NCBI RefSeq assembly: GCF_913020055.1
Contig: NZ_CAJWCF010000005.1
Span: 1 to 64,000 of the forward strand
Source of the DNA: an uncultured Paraglaciecola sp.
GTDB taxonomy: Bacteria; Pseudomonadota; Gammaproteobacteria; Enterobacterales; Alteromonadaceae
DNA length: 64,000 nucleotides
Reading direction: 5' to 3'
Below are positions 17,318-27,386 of the stretch, one piece after another. A model generated the notes under the pieces. The model had not been told where the DNA came from, did no database searches, and was given only the letters and a program-made list of their open reading frames with translations. Every line of letters begins with the position of its first letter. The first letter of the stretch is position 1. Made by a program: the position numbers and the translations under genes.

Positions 17318-18483
17318 ATGCTCCCTACCCAACTCTAAACTTTGGTCTCGGTGAAGACATCGATATGTTACGTGACCACGTAAATAACTTCGCTCAAGGT
17401 GAAATTGCACCTTTGGCTGAAAAAGCCGATCAAGCTAACAGTTTTCCCAATGAATTATGGCCAAAACTCGGTGAGATGGGATTACTCGGTGTAACGGTTG
17501 CCGAGCAATATGGTGGATCAGACATGGGGTATTTGGCACATGTTATCGCAATGGAAGAAGTGAGCCGAGCATCTGCAGGCATTGGCCTAAGTTATGGTGC
17601 GCACTCTAATTTATGTGTTAACCAAATTCATAAGAACGGAAGCGAAGCACAAAAACAAAAGTACTTACCCAAGTTAGTTAGCGGTGAACACATTGGTGCT
17701 TTGGCAATGAGCGAGCCAAACGCTGGCTCTGATGTAGTGAGCATGAAACTACGTGCAGACAAACGTGGTGATGTGTATGTGTTAAATGGCAACAAGATGT
17801 GGATCACTAATGGTCCTGATGCGCATACCTTTGTAGTGTACGCCAAAACAGATATAGCAGCAGGTGCCAAAGGCATGACAGCCTTTATTGTTGATCGTGG
17901 TACCCCAGGTTTTAGTCAGGCACAAAAACTAGATAAATTAGGTATGCGCTCATCCAACACCTGCGAATTGGTATTTCAAGATTGTGAAGTGCCTGCAGAA
18001 AACATCTTAGGCCAAGAAGGCGGTGGTGTACGAGTATTAATGAGTGGTTTGGATTACGAACGTGTAGTTTTATCCGGTGGACCGCTAGGCATTATGCAAG
18101 CGTGTATGGACTTAGTTGTGCCTTACATCCATGACCGTAAGCAGTTTGGTCAATCTATTGGTGAGTTCCAATTAGTCCAAGGAAAAGTGGCTGATATGTA
18201 TACTCAGATGAATGCTGCTAGAGCTTATGTTTACGCCGTCGCTCGGTCTTGTGATAGAGGTGAAACGACCCGTAAAGATGCAGCAGGCGCGATCCTTTAT
18301 TCTGCAGAGCTGGCAACAAAAATGGCCTTGGATGCCATTCAGCTGCTAGGTGGTAATGGTTATATTAACGAATTTCCAGCGGGTCGATTATTGCGAGACG
18401 CGAAGTTATATGAAATTGGTGCCGGCACGTCTGAAATTCGTAGAATGTTGATTGGTCGTGAGTTGTTTAAAGAGTCTACCTAA
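17314..18483 (+). CDS. liuA: Isovaleryl-CoA dehydrogenase
   Basis: A FAD-dependent acyl-CoA dehydrogenase that oxidises isovaleryl-CoA to 3-methylcrotonyl-CoA in leucine breakdown. Family motifs are present: [19 protein letters not shown] and the C-terminal [32 protein letters not shown]. The glutamate in [14 protein letters not shown] sits where isovaleryl-CoA dehydrogenases carry the catalytic base, on an internal helix rather than near the C-terminus as in medium-chain enzymes. That position and the operon context support the specificity. Length 389 is normal. It starts inside the last codons of liuR. Confidence 0.95.
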   Translation: MNAPYPTLNFGLGEDIDMLRDHVNNFAQGEIAPLAEKADQANSFPNELWPKLGEMGLLGVTVAEQYGGSDMGYLAHVIAMEEVSRASAGIGLSYGAHSNLCVNQIHKNGSEAQKQKYLPKLVSGEHIGALAMSEPNAGSDVVSMKLRADKRGDVYVLNGNKMWITNGPDAHTFVVYAKTDIAAGAKGMTAFIVDRGTPGFSQAQKLDKLGMRSSNTCELVFQDCEVPAENILGQEGGGVRVLMSGLDYERVVLSGGPLGIMQACMDLVVPYIHDRKQFGQSIGEFQLVQGKVADMYTQMNAARAYVYAVARSCDRGETTRKDAAGAILYSAELATKMALDAIQLLGGNGYINEFPAGRLLRDAKLYEIGAGTSEIRRMLIGRELFKEST

Positions 18484-18515
18484 ATTCTTCTATTGCAAAT
18501 AACTGGAGCAATACT

Positions 18516-20123
18516 GTGCCTAAAATCATCAGTAAGTTAAATACCAAAAGCCAAGAATTTTTGGCTAACGCTTCGCATATGCAAGCGCAAGTCGATGACT
18601 TAAAAACTAAGATTGCAGCAATCAAACTCGGTGGTGGCGAAAAAGCTAACCAAAGGCATCTTGATCGTGGGAAATTACTTCCAAGAGAGCGGATCAATGC
18701 CCTACTCGATTCAGGGTCTCCCTTCCTAGAACTATCGCAACTTGCTGCCTATGAAGTGTATGAAGACAACGTGCCTGCTGCAGGTGTTATTGCAGGCATA
18801 GGTCGTGTGTCTAGTGTTGAATGTATGATTGTGGCCAATGATGCCACAGTAAAAGGCGGGAGTTATTATCCCCTCTCCGTTAAAAAACATTTACGTGCAC
18901 AAACCATCGCTGAACAGAATAATTTGCCGTGTATTTATTTGGTAGATTCAGGTGGGGCTAACCTGCCCCGTCAAGATGAAGTATTTCCCGACAGAGAACA
19001 TTTTGGTCGAATATTCTTTAACCAAGCCAACTTATCAGCACAAAACATCCCGCAAATAGCTGTAGTTATGGGCTCTTGTACAGCAGGTGGCGCATACGTG
19101 CCTGCTATGGCAGATGAGTCCATTATTGTTAAACAACAAGGCACGATATTTTTAGGTGGCCCGCCGTTAGTGAAAGCGGCTACTGGTGAAGTAGTAAGTG
19201 CAGAAGACTTAGGCGGAGGTGATGTACATTGTCGCACATCAGGTGTGGTCGATCATTTAGCCAACAACGACCATCACGCATTAAAAATTGCCAGAGATGC
19301 AATCGCTAGATTAAACCGTAAAAAATCAATTGAACTCGATGTCGTTGAACCTGTTGAACCAAACTATTCCAGTGATGAAATTTATGGGGTAATACCCAAA
19401 GATAAGCGCCAACCTTATGACGTAAGAGAAGTCATCGCCAGGGTGGTAGATAACTCAGAATTTGATGAATTTAAAGCCTTATACGGTCAAACATTGATCT
19501 GCGGTTTTGCTAGAATTTTTGGCTATCCAGTGGGTATTGTTGCCAACAACGGTATTTTGTTTTCAGAATCCGCACAAAAAGGCGCGCACTTTATTGAGCT
19601 CTGTGCACAACGCAAAATTCCTTTGGTATTTTTACAAAACATTACCGGCTTTATGGTCGGTAAACAATATGAAGCAGGCGGAATAGCAAAACATGGGGCC
19701 AAAATGGTCACAGCTGTGGCGTGCGCCAAAGTACCTAAATTTACCGTTCTTATTGGCGGCAGTTTTGGTGCAGGTAACTACGGCATGTGTGGCCGTGCTT
19801 ACGATCCTCGGTTTATGTTTATGTGGCCAAACGCGCGTATTTCAGTCATGGGCGGAGAACAAGCTGCAGGTGTATTGGCGCAAGTTAAGCGAGAACAAAA
19901 AGAACGCGTCAATGAGCAATGGAGTGCTGAGCAAGAAACACAGTTCAAACAACCCATTATTGACACCTATGAAACACAAGGTCACCCCTATTACGCTTCG
20001 GCGCGTTTATGGGACGACGGTGTAATCGATCCGGCTGACACCCGTCAGGTGTTAGGTTTGTGTATTTCAGCCAGCTTAAATAAACCTATTGAGGACACCC
20101 GTTTTGGTGTCTTTAGAATGTAG
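18516..20123 (+). CDS. liuB: Methylcrotonyl-CoA carboxylase, carboxyltransferase (beta) subunit
   Basis: The biotin-dependent carboxyltransferase subunit that moves CO2 from biotin on LiuD to 3-methylcrotonyl-CoA, giving 3-methylglutaconyl-CoA. Crotonase-type carboxyltransferase motifs are seen: [31 protein letters not shown] and [20 protein letters not shown]. At 535 residues it is the normal length for MCC beta. The start is GTG at 18516 with GGAG about 8 nt ahead. The gene lies 32 bp after liuA. Confidence 0.95.
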   Translation: MPKIISKLNTKSQEFLANASHMQAQVDDLKTKIAAIKLGGGEKANQRHLDRGKLLPRERINALLDSGSPFLELSQLAAYEVYEDNVPAAGVIAGIGRVSSVECMIVANDATVKGGSYYPLSVKKHLRAQTIAEQNNLPCIYLVDSGGANLPRQDEVFPDREHFGRIFFNQANLSAQNIPQIAVVMGSCTAGGAYVPAMADESIIVKQQGTIFLGGPPLVKAATGEVVSAEDLGGGDVHCRTSGVVDHLANNDHHALKIARDAIARLNRKKSIELDVVEPVEPNYSSDEIYGVIPKDKRQPYDVREVIARVVDNSEFDEFKALYGQTLICGFARIFGYPVGIVANNGILFSESAQKGAHFIELCAQRKIPLVFLQNITGFMVGKQYEAGGIAKHGAKMVTAVACAKVPKFTVLIGGSFGAGNYGMCGRAYDPRFMFMWPNARISVMGGEQAAGVLAQVKREQKERVNEQWSAEQETQFKQPIIDTYETQGHPYYASARLWDDGVIDPADTRQVLGLCISASLNKPIEDTRFGVFRM

Positions 20124-20136
20124 GGATGAGAATGTA

Positions 20137-20931
20137 ATGAATTCAACCGATAAAGTGCTATTTGATATTGATAAAAGAGGTGTGGCAACTGTCACCTTAA
20201 ATCAGCCTGACATTCATAATGCCTTCGATGACAAGTTGATTGCTCAGCTGACTGACATATTTACTCACATTGATCAAAACTCAAACATTAGGGTGATGGT
20301 ACTTGCGTCTACGGGCAAAAGTTTTAGTGCTGGCGCTGATTTAAACTGGATGCGGCGTATGGCCACTTACAGCTACGAACAGAACCTAGCCGATGCGAAT
20401 GCGCTGGCCAGCATGTTTCAAATTTTAAACAGCATTGATAAACCTACCATTGCCAGAGTACAAGGTGCTGCTTTTGGCGGTGCTGTTGGGCTAGTTGCCT
20501 GTTGTGATATGGCCATTGCCAGTAAATTAAGTAAGTTTTGTTTAAGTGAAGTGAAGCTAGGATTAATCCCTGCCACCATTAGCCCTTATGTAATCGACGC
20601 TATTGGTGCAAGAGTTGCCAGACGCTACTTTACCACCGCCGAGGTATTTTCTGCGCGCCGGGCTAGACGTTTAGGCTTGCTTAGCGAAGCGGTAGTAGAA
20701 GAAGAACTAGACAGCACAATTGACAACTTAATTGAGCATCTTCTGAAAAACTCACCCGCTGCTATCCTAGAAGCTAAAAAGCTCATCTTGGAAATACAAA
20801 ACAAACCGATTTCAGAGGATATGATCGCAATGACTAGCGACAAAATTGCAAAAATTAGAGTCTCTGAACAAGGTCAAGAAGGCCTCAATGCATTTCTACA
20901 AAAACGCCGCGCTAACTGGGTAATGGAGTAA
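20137..20931 (+). CDS. liuC: Methylglutaconyl-CoA hydratase (enoyl-CoA hydratase family)
   Basis: A crotonase-fold hydratase that adds water to 3-methylglutaconyl-CoA to give HMG-CoA. The oxyanion-hole segments SAGADLNWM and AAFGGAVGLVACCD are both present. The ORF track starts at 20089, inside liuB, but the ATG at 20137 is preferred: it follows the liuB stop by 13 bp, has a GGGATGAG ribosome binding site, and gives the usual N-terminus just before the first strand (FDIDKRGVATVTLNQP). This gives 264 residues. Specificity within the crotonase family is assigned from operon context. Confidence 0.9.
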   Translation: MNSTDKVLFDIDKRGVATVTLNQPDIHNAFDDKLIAQLTDIFTHIDQNSNIRVMVLASTGKSFSAGADLNWMRRMATYSYEQNLADANALASMFQILNSIDKPTIARVQGAAFGGAVGLVACCDMAIASKLSKFCLSEVKLGLIPATISPYVIDAIGARVARRYFTTAEVFSARRARRLGLLSEAVVEEELDSTIDNLIEHLLKNSPAAILEAKKLILEIQNKPISEDMIAMTSDKIAKIRVSEQGQEGLNAFLQKRRANWVME

Positions 20932-20934
20932 TCT

Positions 20935-22941
20935 ATGTTCACTAAATTATTAATTGCCAATCGCGGAGAAATTAGCTGCCGCATCATCAAAACCGCAAAA
21001 CGTATGGGCATATTAACGGTTGCTTTATATTCAGATGCCGACCAACACTCTTTACACGTAAAGATGGCCGACGAAGCTATTCATGTCGGTCCTGCACCTT
21101 CTAAAGACAGCTACCTTCAAGCAGAAAAAATCATTCAAATTGCACTAAAAGTTGGTGCCGATGCGATCCATCCTGGTTACGGTTTTTTATCAGAAAATGC
21201 CACTTTTGCTAATCTGTGCCAGAAAAACAATATTGTATTTGTTGGCCCTCCGGTTAGCGCTATTCAAGCAATGGGTTCAAAATCTGCGGCCAAACAGATC
21301 ATGGAGAAAGCTAAAGTTCCATTAGTACCTGGCTACCATGGAGATGATCAAAGTGTACAGGGCTTAAAGTCTCACGCAGACAAAATGGGCTATCCTGTTT
21401 TACTCAAAGCCGCCGCCGGTGGTGGTGGTAAAGGTATGCGTCAAGTTTGGCAGGAAACTGAGTTTAACGATGCATTAGCAGCTGCCAAACGTGAAGCGAT
21501 GTCAAGTTTTAACGATGACCTAATGTTAGTCGAAAAATACCTGACTGCTCCACGTCATGTAGAGATACAAGTATTCTGTGACAATTTTGGCGATGGCGTT
21601 TATCTATTTGAACGAGACTGTTCGGTGCAACGTCGTCATCAGAAAGTCATCGAGGAAGCCCCTGCTTTTGGTATGACCGAAGAATTACGTAAACAGATGG
21701 GTGAAGCCGCATTAAAAGCCGCAAAGGCAATCAATTACGCGGGAGCAGGCACAGTAGAGTTTTTGTTAGACAGTGATGGGCAATTCTACTTTATGGAAAT
21801 GAATACCCGTTTGCAGGTTGAGCATCCCGTAACCGAAATGATCACAGGTCAAGATTTAGTTGAATGGCAATTACGCGTCGCCAACAATGAGTCTTTACCC
21901 TTAACACAAGACGCCTTACGTATTCATGGTCACGCTTTTGAAGCCAGAATTTATGCGGAAGATCCTAATAATGACTTTTTACCTGCTACCGGCAAGCTAT
22001 CCCTGTTGCAACCACCGATTGAATCCGAACATGTTCGAGTAGATACCGGTGTAGTACAGGGTGATGAAGTATCTGTTTTTTATGATCCCATGATCGCAAA
22101 GTTAATTGTGTGGGACGAAAACCGCGATAAAGCCCTTGCTAGATTAACGAAAGCTTTAACCGAATATCATATTGATGGTGTGGTTACTAATATTGAATTT
22201 TTGTATAACTTAGCCAACAGTGCGCCCTTTAAAGCAGAACAAATAGACACTGGTTTTATAGATAAAAATCAAGATTTGTTAATGCTGAATAATGCACAAG
22301 ATATTAACGCTTTATTACCAATGGCAGCTTTGTACGTGATGTTAAGCAGCCAACAAAATAATACATCTATTCAACAAGACCGATTTTCTCCTTGGTCACT
22401 TGGCAATGCATGGCGGGCGAACGAGCAACACCTTCATAACCTAGAATTAGTGGTGGGCGAAACCTCGTTTTCTGTTCAAGTCAGCCAAAAGGGGGTTGGA
22501 AATAGCAGCATATTTGAGATTAGAATCGACCAGCAAGATTACCATTGCACGGGGGCCATTGAAAAAAGTCAGCTAATTTCCACAATCAATGGTCACAAAA
22601 CCGTTGCCAATGTGAATGCTAGCCAAGAAGGCTATTCGATATTTTGCAATGGTAAGGTCATTCGTTTTAGATCACTGCAGGCTGATCTGGGAGATACGCA
22701 AGATACCGCTTCAGATACTGGCTTTATCGCGCCGATGAACGGCACAGTGGTTGCCATTTTAGTCGAACCCAACCAGCAGGTTGAACAAGGCCAAACGTTA
22801 ATGATTATGGAAGCCATGAAAATGGAACACAGCTTAAAAGCACACGCTTCGGGTTGTGTCAGTGAATTCTATTTTAAAGCGGGTGATTTAGTCGATGGTG
22901 GTGTCGAATTATTAGCTTTTCAACCCATTCAAGAGTCATAA
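20935..22941 (+). CDS. liuD: Methylcrotonyl-CoA carboxylase, biotin-carrying (alpha) subunit
   Basis: The biotin carboxylase plus biotin carrier subunit of methylcrotonyl-CoA carboxylase. The N-terminal biotin carboxylase starts with [14 protein letters not shown]. The glycine-rich ATP-grasp loop [11 protein letters not shown] and the catalytic segment [16 protein letters not shown] follow. A less conserved linker runs from about 450 to 590. The C-terminal biotinyl domain has Lys629 in AMKMEHS. At 668 residues the length is typical. It begins 3 bp after liuC and needs biotin ligase encoded elsewhere. Confidence 0.95.
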   Translation: MFTKLLIANRGEISCRIIKTAKRMGILTVALYSDADQHSLHVKMADEAIHVGPAPSKDSYLQAEKIIQIALKVGADAIHPGYGFLSENATFANLCQKNNIVFVGPPVSAIQAMGSKSAAKQIMEKAKVPLVPGYHGDDQSVQGLKSHADKMGYPVLLKAAAGGGGKGMRQVWQETEFNDALAAAKREAMSSFNDDLMLVEKYLTAPRHVEIQVFCDNFGDGVYLFERDCSVQRRHQKVIEEAPAFGMTEELRKQMGEAALKAAKAINYAGAGTVEFLLDSDGQFYFMEMNTRLQVEHPVTEMITGQDLVEWQLRVANNESLPLTQDALRIHGHAFEARIYAEDPNNDFLPATGKLSLLQPPIESEHVRVDTGVVQGDEVSVFYDPMIAKLIVWDENRDKALARLTKALTEYHIDGVVTNIEFLYNLANSAPFKAEQIDTGFIDKNQDLLMLNNAQDINALLPMAALYVMLSSQQNNTSIQQDRFSPWSLGNAWRANEQHLHNLELVVGETSFSVQVSQKGVGNSSIFEIRIDQQDYHCTGAIEKSQLISTINGHKTVANVNASQEGYSIFCNGKVIRFRSLQADLGDTQDTASDTGFIAPMNGTVVAILVEPNQQVEQGQTLMIMEAMKMEHSLKAHASGCVSEFYFKAGDLVDGGVELLAFQPIQES

Positions 22942-22945
22942 GATA

Positions 22946-23839
22946 ATGTTACCTAAGTCGGTGAAAATAGTCGAAGTTGGTCCAAGAGACGGCTTACAAA
23001 ATGAGCAAGGTATGGTGCCATTAGCCGCTAAAATAGCCCTAATTGAACAACTGGCTGATGCAGGTTGCACTGTAATTGAAACGGGTAGTTTTGTTTCACC
23101 GAAGTGGGTGCCGCAAATGGCTGACAGTACCGCGGTGTTTCAACAAATTAAACGGCAAAATAATGTGCGTTATACCGCCCTGACGCCAAATTTACGGGGA
23201 TTAGAGGCTGCGATTGAAGCGCAAGCAGATGAAGTCGCTATTTTTGGTGCCGCATCAGAAGCCTTTTCACAAAAAAATATTAATTGCTCTATCGCTGAAA
23301 GTCTTGAGCGATTTTTACCCGTGATTGAGCTGGCACAAAAACATCAACTTCCCGTTAGGGGTTACGTATCTTGTGTATTGGGTTGTCCCTACGAAGGGCA
23401 CATTGCGCCTGAAAAAGTAGCTCAAGTCAGTAAACAATTAATTGATATGGGCTGCTACGAAGTGTCTTTGGGCGATACGATTGGTGTGGGTACACCCGTA
23501 AAAACACAGCAGATGTTGAACACAGTATTAAATCTTATTCCTGAAAATAAACTGGCGGTACATTTTCACGATACCTATGGCCAAGCACTGGCAAATATTT
23601 TGATTGCCTTACAACAAGGTATTTCAGTAGTAGACAGTGCTGTTTCAGGATTGGGCGGTTGTCCTTATGCAAAAGGTGCCTCTGGCAATGTTGCCACGGA
23701 AGACTTAATCTATATGTTAGACGGCATGAATATTAAAACCGGCATAGATCTTACAAAGCTAACTCATGCGGGACTAAACATGATGCAATCCTTAGGCAGA
23801 CGGTCTAACTCTAAGGTAGCGCTAGCCCTAAACATATAA
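22946..23839 (+). CDS. liuE: Hydroxymethylglutaryl-CoA lyase
   Basis: Splits HMG-CoA to acetoacetate and acetyl-CoA, the last step of the leucine route. It is a DRE-TIM metallolyase: [12 protein letters not shown] at the N-terminus (the metal/catalytic loop), [20 protein letters not shown] with metal-binding histidines, and the family's signature cysteine loop [14 protein letters not shown]. Length 297 is normal. It begins 4 bp after liuD, and its end is followed at once by the ribosome binding site of a small membrane protein gene. Confidence 0.95.
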   Translation: MLPKSVKIVEVGPRDGLQNEQGMVPLAAKIALIEQLADAGCTVIETGSFVSPKWVPQMADSTAVFQQIKRQNNVRYTALTPNLRGLEAAIEAQADEVAIFGAASEAFSQKNINCSIAESLERFLPVIELAQKHQLPVRGYVSCVLGCPYEGHIAPEKVAQVSKQLIDMGCYEVSLGDTIGVGTPVKTQQMLNTVLNLIPENKLAVHFHDTYGQALANILIALQQGISVVDSAVSGLGGCPYAKGASGNVATEDLIYMLDGMNIKTGIDLTKLTHAGLNMMQSLGRRSNSKVALALNI

Positions 23840-23853
23840 GGACAAAACTCCCT

Positions 23854-24099
23854 TTGACTGAACAACTTTCTGTACCCAAGGTATTGCCAGCAAATGTCAG
23901 AGTGATGATTGCATTAGTCGCATCACCCACTTTATTAGTAGTGGGTATGTTGCTGTACACACTATTTGTGGATGGTTGGCAAAAAATCAGTATCAGCATG
24001 ATCATTTTTTCACTTCTATGTGTTTTGGCCTACTACACAGTCATAACAGGTCACCCACCTCGACTTCGATTAAAAAATCCCAAGCAAAACGGTGTGTGA
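23854..24099 (+). CDS. Small membrane protein of unknown function
   Basis: An 81-residue protein with two hydrophobic segments (about 17-39 and 46-66), a short cytoplasmic-looking linker and a basic tail (RLRLKNPK). It would be an inner-membrane hairpin. The start is TTG at 23854, with an AAGG element overlapping the liuE stop codon about 12 nt ahead. I do not recognise a family. It lies 14 bp after liuE, so it is probably transcribed with the liu operon, and it is 73 bp before lgt. Confidence 0.6.
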   Translation: MTEQLSVPKVLPANVRVMIALVASPTLLVVGMLLYTLFVDGWQKISISMIIFSLLCVLAYYTVITGHPPRLRLKNPKQNGV

Positions 24100-24172
24100 A
24101 AAAACGCATTCAGGTACAATCTTAAAACTTATCACTTTATTTTTTACGTAAACATCAGTAGGACTAGATTGA

Positions 24173-24955
24173 ATGGAATTTTTCACTTGGGATGTTAACC
24201 CAGTATTAGTCGAATTTTTTGGATTAAAAATACATTGGTATGGTGCTTTATTTGCCACCGCAATTTTAGCCGGTTTACAAGTCATGAAATGGATATTCCA
24301 GCAAGAAAAAGTCAAATTGGAATTACTAGACTCATTGCTGATGCATTGTGTTTTCGGAATTATCGTGGGTGCCAGACTCGGTCATTGCTTATTCTACGAC
24401 CCAGAATTTTATCTTAATAACCCACTGAAGATATTAGCCATCTGGGAGGGCGGATTGGCCAGCCATGGTGGTGGTTTAGGCGTGATCCTAGCGGTATATT
24501 TTTTCCAACGAAAACATAAAGTTGAATATTTGTGGTTATTAGACAGGCTAGCGATCGCCACTGCTCTATTTGGCTTTTTTGTTCGATTTGCTAATTTCAT
24601 GAATTCCGAAATAATCGGAATTCAAACTGATGTGCCTTGGGCTGTGGTATTTTCTCGCATAGACCTACTACCTAGGCATCCAGCCCAACTATACGAATCA
24701 TTGTCTTATTTGAGCATATTTATAGTGCTGGTATTACTCTATCGCTTTTCAAACATTAAGCGGCAATTAGGCGCTCTATTCGGCGCTTTTTTATGTCTAG
24801 TGTTCACTGCTAGATTCGCGATCGAATTCGTCAAAGTAAAACAAGCCGCATATACAGGAGACGTTTGGATTAGCACAGGACAAGCGCTGAGCATTCCATT
24901 TTTTATGGTCGGTATATATCTATTGTTAAGAGCATGGAATAAAAAGCGAACTTAA
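24173..24955 (+). CDS. lgt: Prolipoprotein diacylglyceryl transferase (Lgt), divergent form
   Basis: An inner-membrane enzyme that transfers diacylglyceryl from phosphatidylglycerol to the lipobox cysteine of prolipoproteins, the first step of lipoprotein maturation. Around seven hydrophobic segments can be seen. Catalytic landmarks match the E. coli enzyme: HWYG near 21, SHGGG with His98, RFANFMNSE with Arg138 and Asn141 (E. coli Arg143/Asn146), and the late Arg in ARFAIEF. At 260 residues it is shorter than usual gammaproteobacterial Lgt. Wording such as ARLGHCLFYDPEFYL, IWEGGLASHGG and RHPAQLYES reads like the Bacteroidetes form. thyA, the usual gammaproteobacterial neighbour, is absent. 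It may be a second or transferred copy. Confidence 0.88.
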   Translation: MEFFTWDVNPVLVEFFGLKIHWYGALFATAILAGLQVMKWIFQQEKVKLELLDSLLMHCVFGIIVGARLGHCLFYDPEFYLNNPLKILAIWEGGLASHGGGLGVILAVYFFQRKHKVEYLWLLDRLAIATALFGFFVRFANFMNSEIIGIQTDVPWAVVFSRIDLLPRHPAQLYESLSYLSIFIVLVLLYRFSNIKRQLGALFGAFLCLVFTARFAIEFVKVKQAAYTGDVWISTGQALSIPFFMVGIYLLLRAWNKKRT

Positions 24956-24968
24956 GAGACGAGATATC

Positions 24969-25008
24969 CATTCATATGCAGATGTTTTTGAATATGAATG
25001 TTTTTTTT
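24969..25008 (+). terminator. Intrinsic terminator of lgt
   Basis: CATTCATAT pairs with ATATGAATG (9 bp) across a 14-nt loop, followed directly by eight T. It lies 13 bp after the lgt stop. Confidence 0.75.
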
Positions 25009-25100
25009 CTTCTAACCTTTACGGCAGTTTTAAAAATTTAACCTTTTCAAAAGCCTAAGTTTAAGATTATGCTGTACTTTTTAAGCAATCAGCTGTCACT

Positions 25101-25505
25101 CTGTCACATACTCAAAACTATAACGTGGTTATTATTGATGATAATGAAATTGATTTAGAGCTACTGGCGCACGTTGTTTCTGATTTGACTGAGGTCAATG
25201 TAAACAAGTTTCAGCACGCATCGGAAGCACTTGATTTTTTAATTAACAAAAATAAGACTCGCATAGATCTGGTATTGTGTGATTATGAAATGCCTAAATA
25301 TAATGGCTTAGATATATTAATTAAATTTAGAAAGAAAAATATATCAGTTCCTTTTATGTTTATTTCAGCTTTTAATAATGACGAGCTTACCAACCTATGT
25401 AAAAGTGAGGGTGCAACTGATCTTATCGTTAAACCTTTTGTCACTCACCAACTTTTGACTAAAATTGAGAAAGCATTAAATTACCAAGATGTTTTGCAAG
25501 CATAA
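25101..25505 (+). CDS. Single-domain response regulator (CheY-like), start uncertain
   Basis: A stand-alone receiver domain with a full active site: Asp-Asp in IIDDNEID, the phosphoacceptor in LCDYEMP, a Ser in FISAF at the S/T switch position, and Lys in VKPF. There is no output domain, so it probably acts by protein contact or in a phosphorelay. The ORF track begins at GTG 25125, which would start the protein inside the first beta strand (VVIIDD) and lacks a ribosome binding site. The frame is open back to 25065 with no ATG. A CTG at 25101 would give an eight-residue lead (SHTQNYN before VVIIDD) and is used here as a working start. No kinase is adjacent. Confidence 0.75.
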   Translation: MSHTQNYNVVIIDDNEIDLELLAHVVSDLTEVNVNKFQHASEALDFLINKNKTRIDLVLCDYEMPKYNGLDILIKFRKKNISVPFMFISAFNNDELTNLCKSEGATDLIVKPFVTHQLLTKIEKALNYQDVLQA

Positions 25506-25518
25506 AATTTACCAAGCT

Positions 25519-25932
25519 CTAAATAATTTGAGCTGAGGTGATTTTTTGCACTAACCACCAGGCAGCGTCCTCTCGATTAGAAAAAAAACGAAACGTATCG
25601 CCGGCTTTTGTATGTAATTCACTCAGATGGCGTTTTGCAAACTCTGGCGAATTAGACTCACCAACTAAAATAGCACTGGCGACATTGCCCTTCTTACGCT
25701 CATTTATAATTGTTTTGATTATGTGATCTGCGGCATCTGGCACATAAATCGGATCACCGTGTAATATAACTAACGACCCCCAAGGACTTCCGTACAAAGA
25801 TTCTACCAAGGGTCCAAATCGATTATATGCATCTTTTACTGACTCTAGATTCCAAGGCCCACAACCTTCAATAAATAAAATTCTATCTTGAATATGTAAA
25901 TCAAGACTTCCATGAACTGTAAAACCTGTCAT
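25519..25932 (-). CDS. Hypothetical protein, STAS/SpoIIAA-like
   Basis: 137 residues, cytoplasmic, no signal peptide. The pattern of alternating strands and helices (VHGSLDLHIQDRILFIEGCGPWN, then VKDAYNRFGP, then GSLVILHGDPIY) recalls SpoIIAA-like/STAS folds, but no residue set pins down a family and I do not name a function. It converges on the single-domain response regulator with only 13 bp between the stop codons. The proximity to a receiver is suggestive of signalling, without proof. Confidence 0.65.
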   Translation of the reverse strand: MTGFTVHGSLDLHIQDRILFIEGCGPWNLESVKDAYNRFGPLVESLYGSPWGSLVILHGDPIYVPDAADHIIKTIINERKKGNVASAILVGESNSPEFAKRHLSELHTKAGDTFRFFSNREDAAWWLVQKITSAQII

Positions 25933-26058
25933 TTAACTATCCTTAATAAACGCTACTCTCAAAAACGAATCTTCGATGCAGCATAAAATGCCTTAACCTA
26001 CTGAATAGTAAACTAGTAAATTGTAGGTTTATCAAGCACTTTGGTTGATTTTTTTACT

Positions 26059-27003
26059 CTAAACTCCGATGTTTTTGAACTGTGACTGATATTGACTTGG
26101 CGCCACACCTACATATTTATTGAAGTTAAATCTTAATGTGATGCCATTATCATATCCAACTTTTGCGGCCAACTGTTCGATGGACAAATCTTCAATTTCT
26201 AACAATTGTTTAGCCAAATTGATCCTTTGCTGATTTATCCAAGCTTTAGGGCTAAGTCCTATGGAACGCTTAAAATGCCGATCAAAAGTACGCCGTGACA
26301 TATTTTCCTGTTTAGCTAAATCGTCTACCGATAGGGGGTGATTTAGATGTTTAATTGCCCAGTCTAGTGTGCGACTAAAAGCGCCAGTATTTTTAGTCAC
26401 TGGCGTTTCGATATATTGTGCCTGACCACCTTGCCTATGAGGCGATATAACAAGGCGTCTGGCCACCTGATTAGCTATTTCATGACCAAAATCTTGTCGA
26501 ACTATGTCAATACCTAAATCTAAAGTGGCAGCACTGCCTGCAGAACAGCTTATATTTTGATCATGGGTATACAACACATCATTCATTAAATTGACTAGGG
26601 GAAATCGTTGTTTAAATATTTCGCTATAGCGCCAATGTGTTGTTGCGCTTTTATTTTGTAATAAGCCTAACTGAGCCAATAGAAAGGCTCCAGAGCAAAA
26701 ACAAACAATTCGCCCTCCCCGTTTCGAGAACGAATTGATTTGTTCAGCCATATCTAAACGGACATGATTGTTTCGTGTATTCCAACTGGGGATCACTAAT
26801 GTATGATAATGATTTAATGTCTGTATTGTTTTCGCAGAAATATTCACTCCACCTGTTGCTGCCAATAGGCCTTTCTCAAAACAAACCACCTCGGCATGAT
26901 ACCAATTGTCGTATTCTGGTCGTGGTAACGCGAAAATTTCAATCGCACATGCCAGTTCAAAAGTTGCGATTTTCTCAAATGCTAATATGGCGACTTTCAA
27001 CAT
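26059..27003 (-). CDS. ftrA: GlxA/FtrA-family AraC-type transcriptional regulator
   Basis: A 314-residue regulator with an N-terminal DJ-1/PfpI-like (class I glutamine amidotransferase-like) domain at about 1-190, containing the nucleophile-elbow-type FCSGAFLLA and THWRY, and a C-terminal AraC-type double helix-turn-helix at about 220-310 (DDLAKQENMSRRTFDRHFKRS and QLAAKVGYDNGITLRFNFNKYVG). The phrases FELACAIEIFALPRPEY and VARRLVISPHRQGGQAQ match the FtrA branch of the family. The ligand and targets cannot be told from sequence. It is transcribed away from glgC; its target may lie elsewhere. Confidence 0.85.
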   Translation of the reverse strand: MLKVAILAFEKIATFELACAIEIFALPRPEYDNWYHAEVVCFEKGLLAATGGVNISAKTIQTLNHYHTLVIPSWNTRNNHVRLDMAEQINSFSKRGGRIVCFCSGAFLLAQLGLLQNKSATTHWRYSEIFKQRFPLVNLMNDVLYTHDQNISCSAGSAATLDLGIDIVRQDFGHEIANQVARRLVISPHRQGGQAQYIETPVTKNTGAFSRTLDWAIKHLNHPLSVDDLAKQENMSRRTFDRHFKRSIGLSPKAWINQQRINLAKQLLEIEDLSIEQLAAKVGYDNGITLRFNFNKYVGVAPSQYQSQFKNIGV

Positions 27004-27386
27004 GTTTATTTCTCCTTGCCCTACTTCATTACTTGAAATGGCTTCAAACCAAAATAATCTAACTCATGAGTAACTTACCCTACGATTAGTATATTCAAAA
27101 AGAATAAAAGGTGAGTAGCGGTGTTAAGAGAGCTGTCGATAATAGAAAAATTAGCCATTAAATCACTTAGCACAATCATTGACTCATGCTTGGTTGAGCA
27201 ATTTGTATAGGAATTAACCGTTTAAGTTAATTGTCAAGGACAACAAAGTCCAACTCATCGTAAACAGAGGACTTTAGGATTGAGTTAAGAGGGTTGTTGT
27301 GTAAACTGAACTTAGTATTTAAACAGTCAGTTAAGAGTCATGTAACACAATATTAAGCAATTTTATTTTTGATGGAGTAAGAATTT
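27004..27386. other. Divergent promoter region between ftrA and glgC
   Basis: About 380 bp of AT-rich DNA without a supportable gene. It must hold the promoters of both flanking genes. A purine-rich GGAGTAAG lies 7 nt before the glgC ATG and is its ribosome binding site. I see no perfect operator palindrome or long repeat. Confidence 0.5.

Noticed and set aside
19693-20025. 110-codon plus-strand ORF inside liuB
   Set aside because: Other-frame shadow of a strongly conserved carboxyltransferase region.
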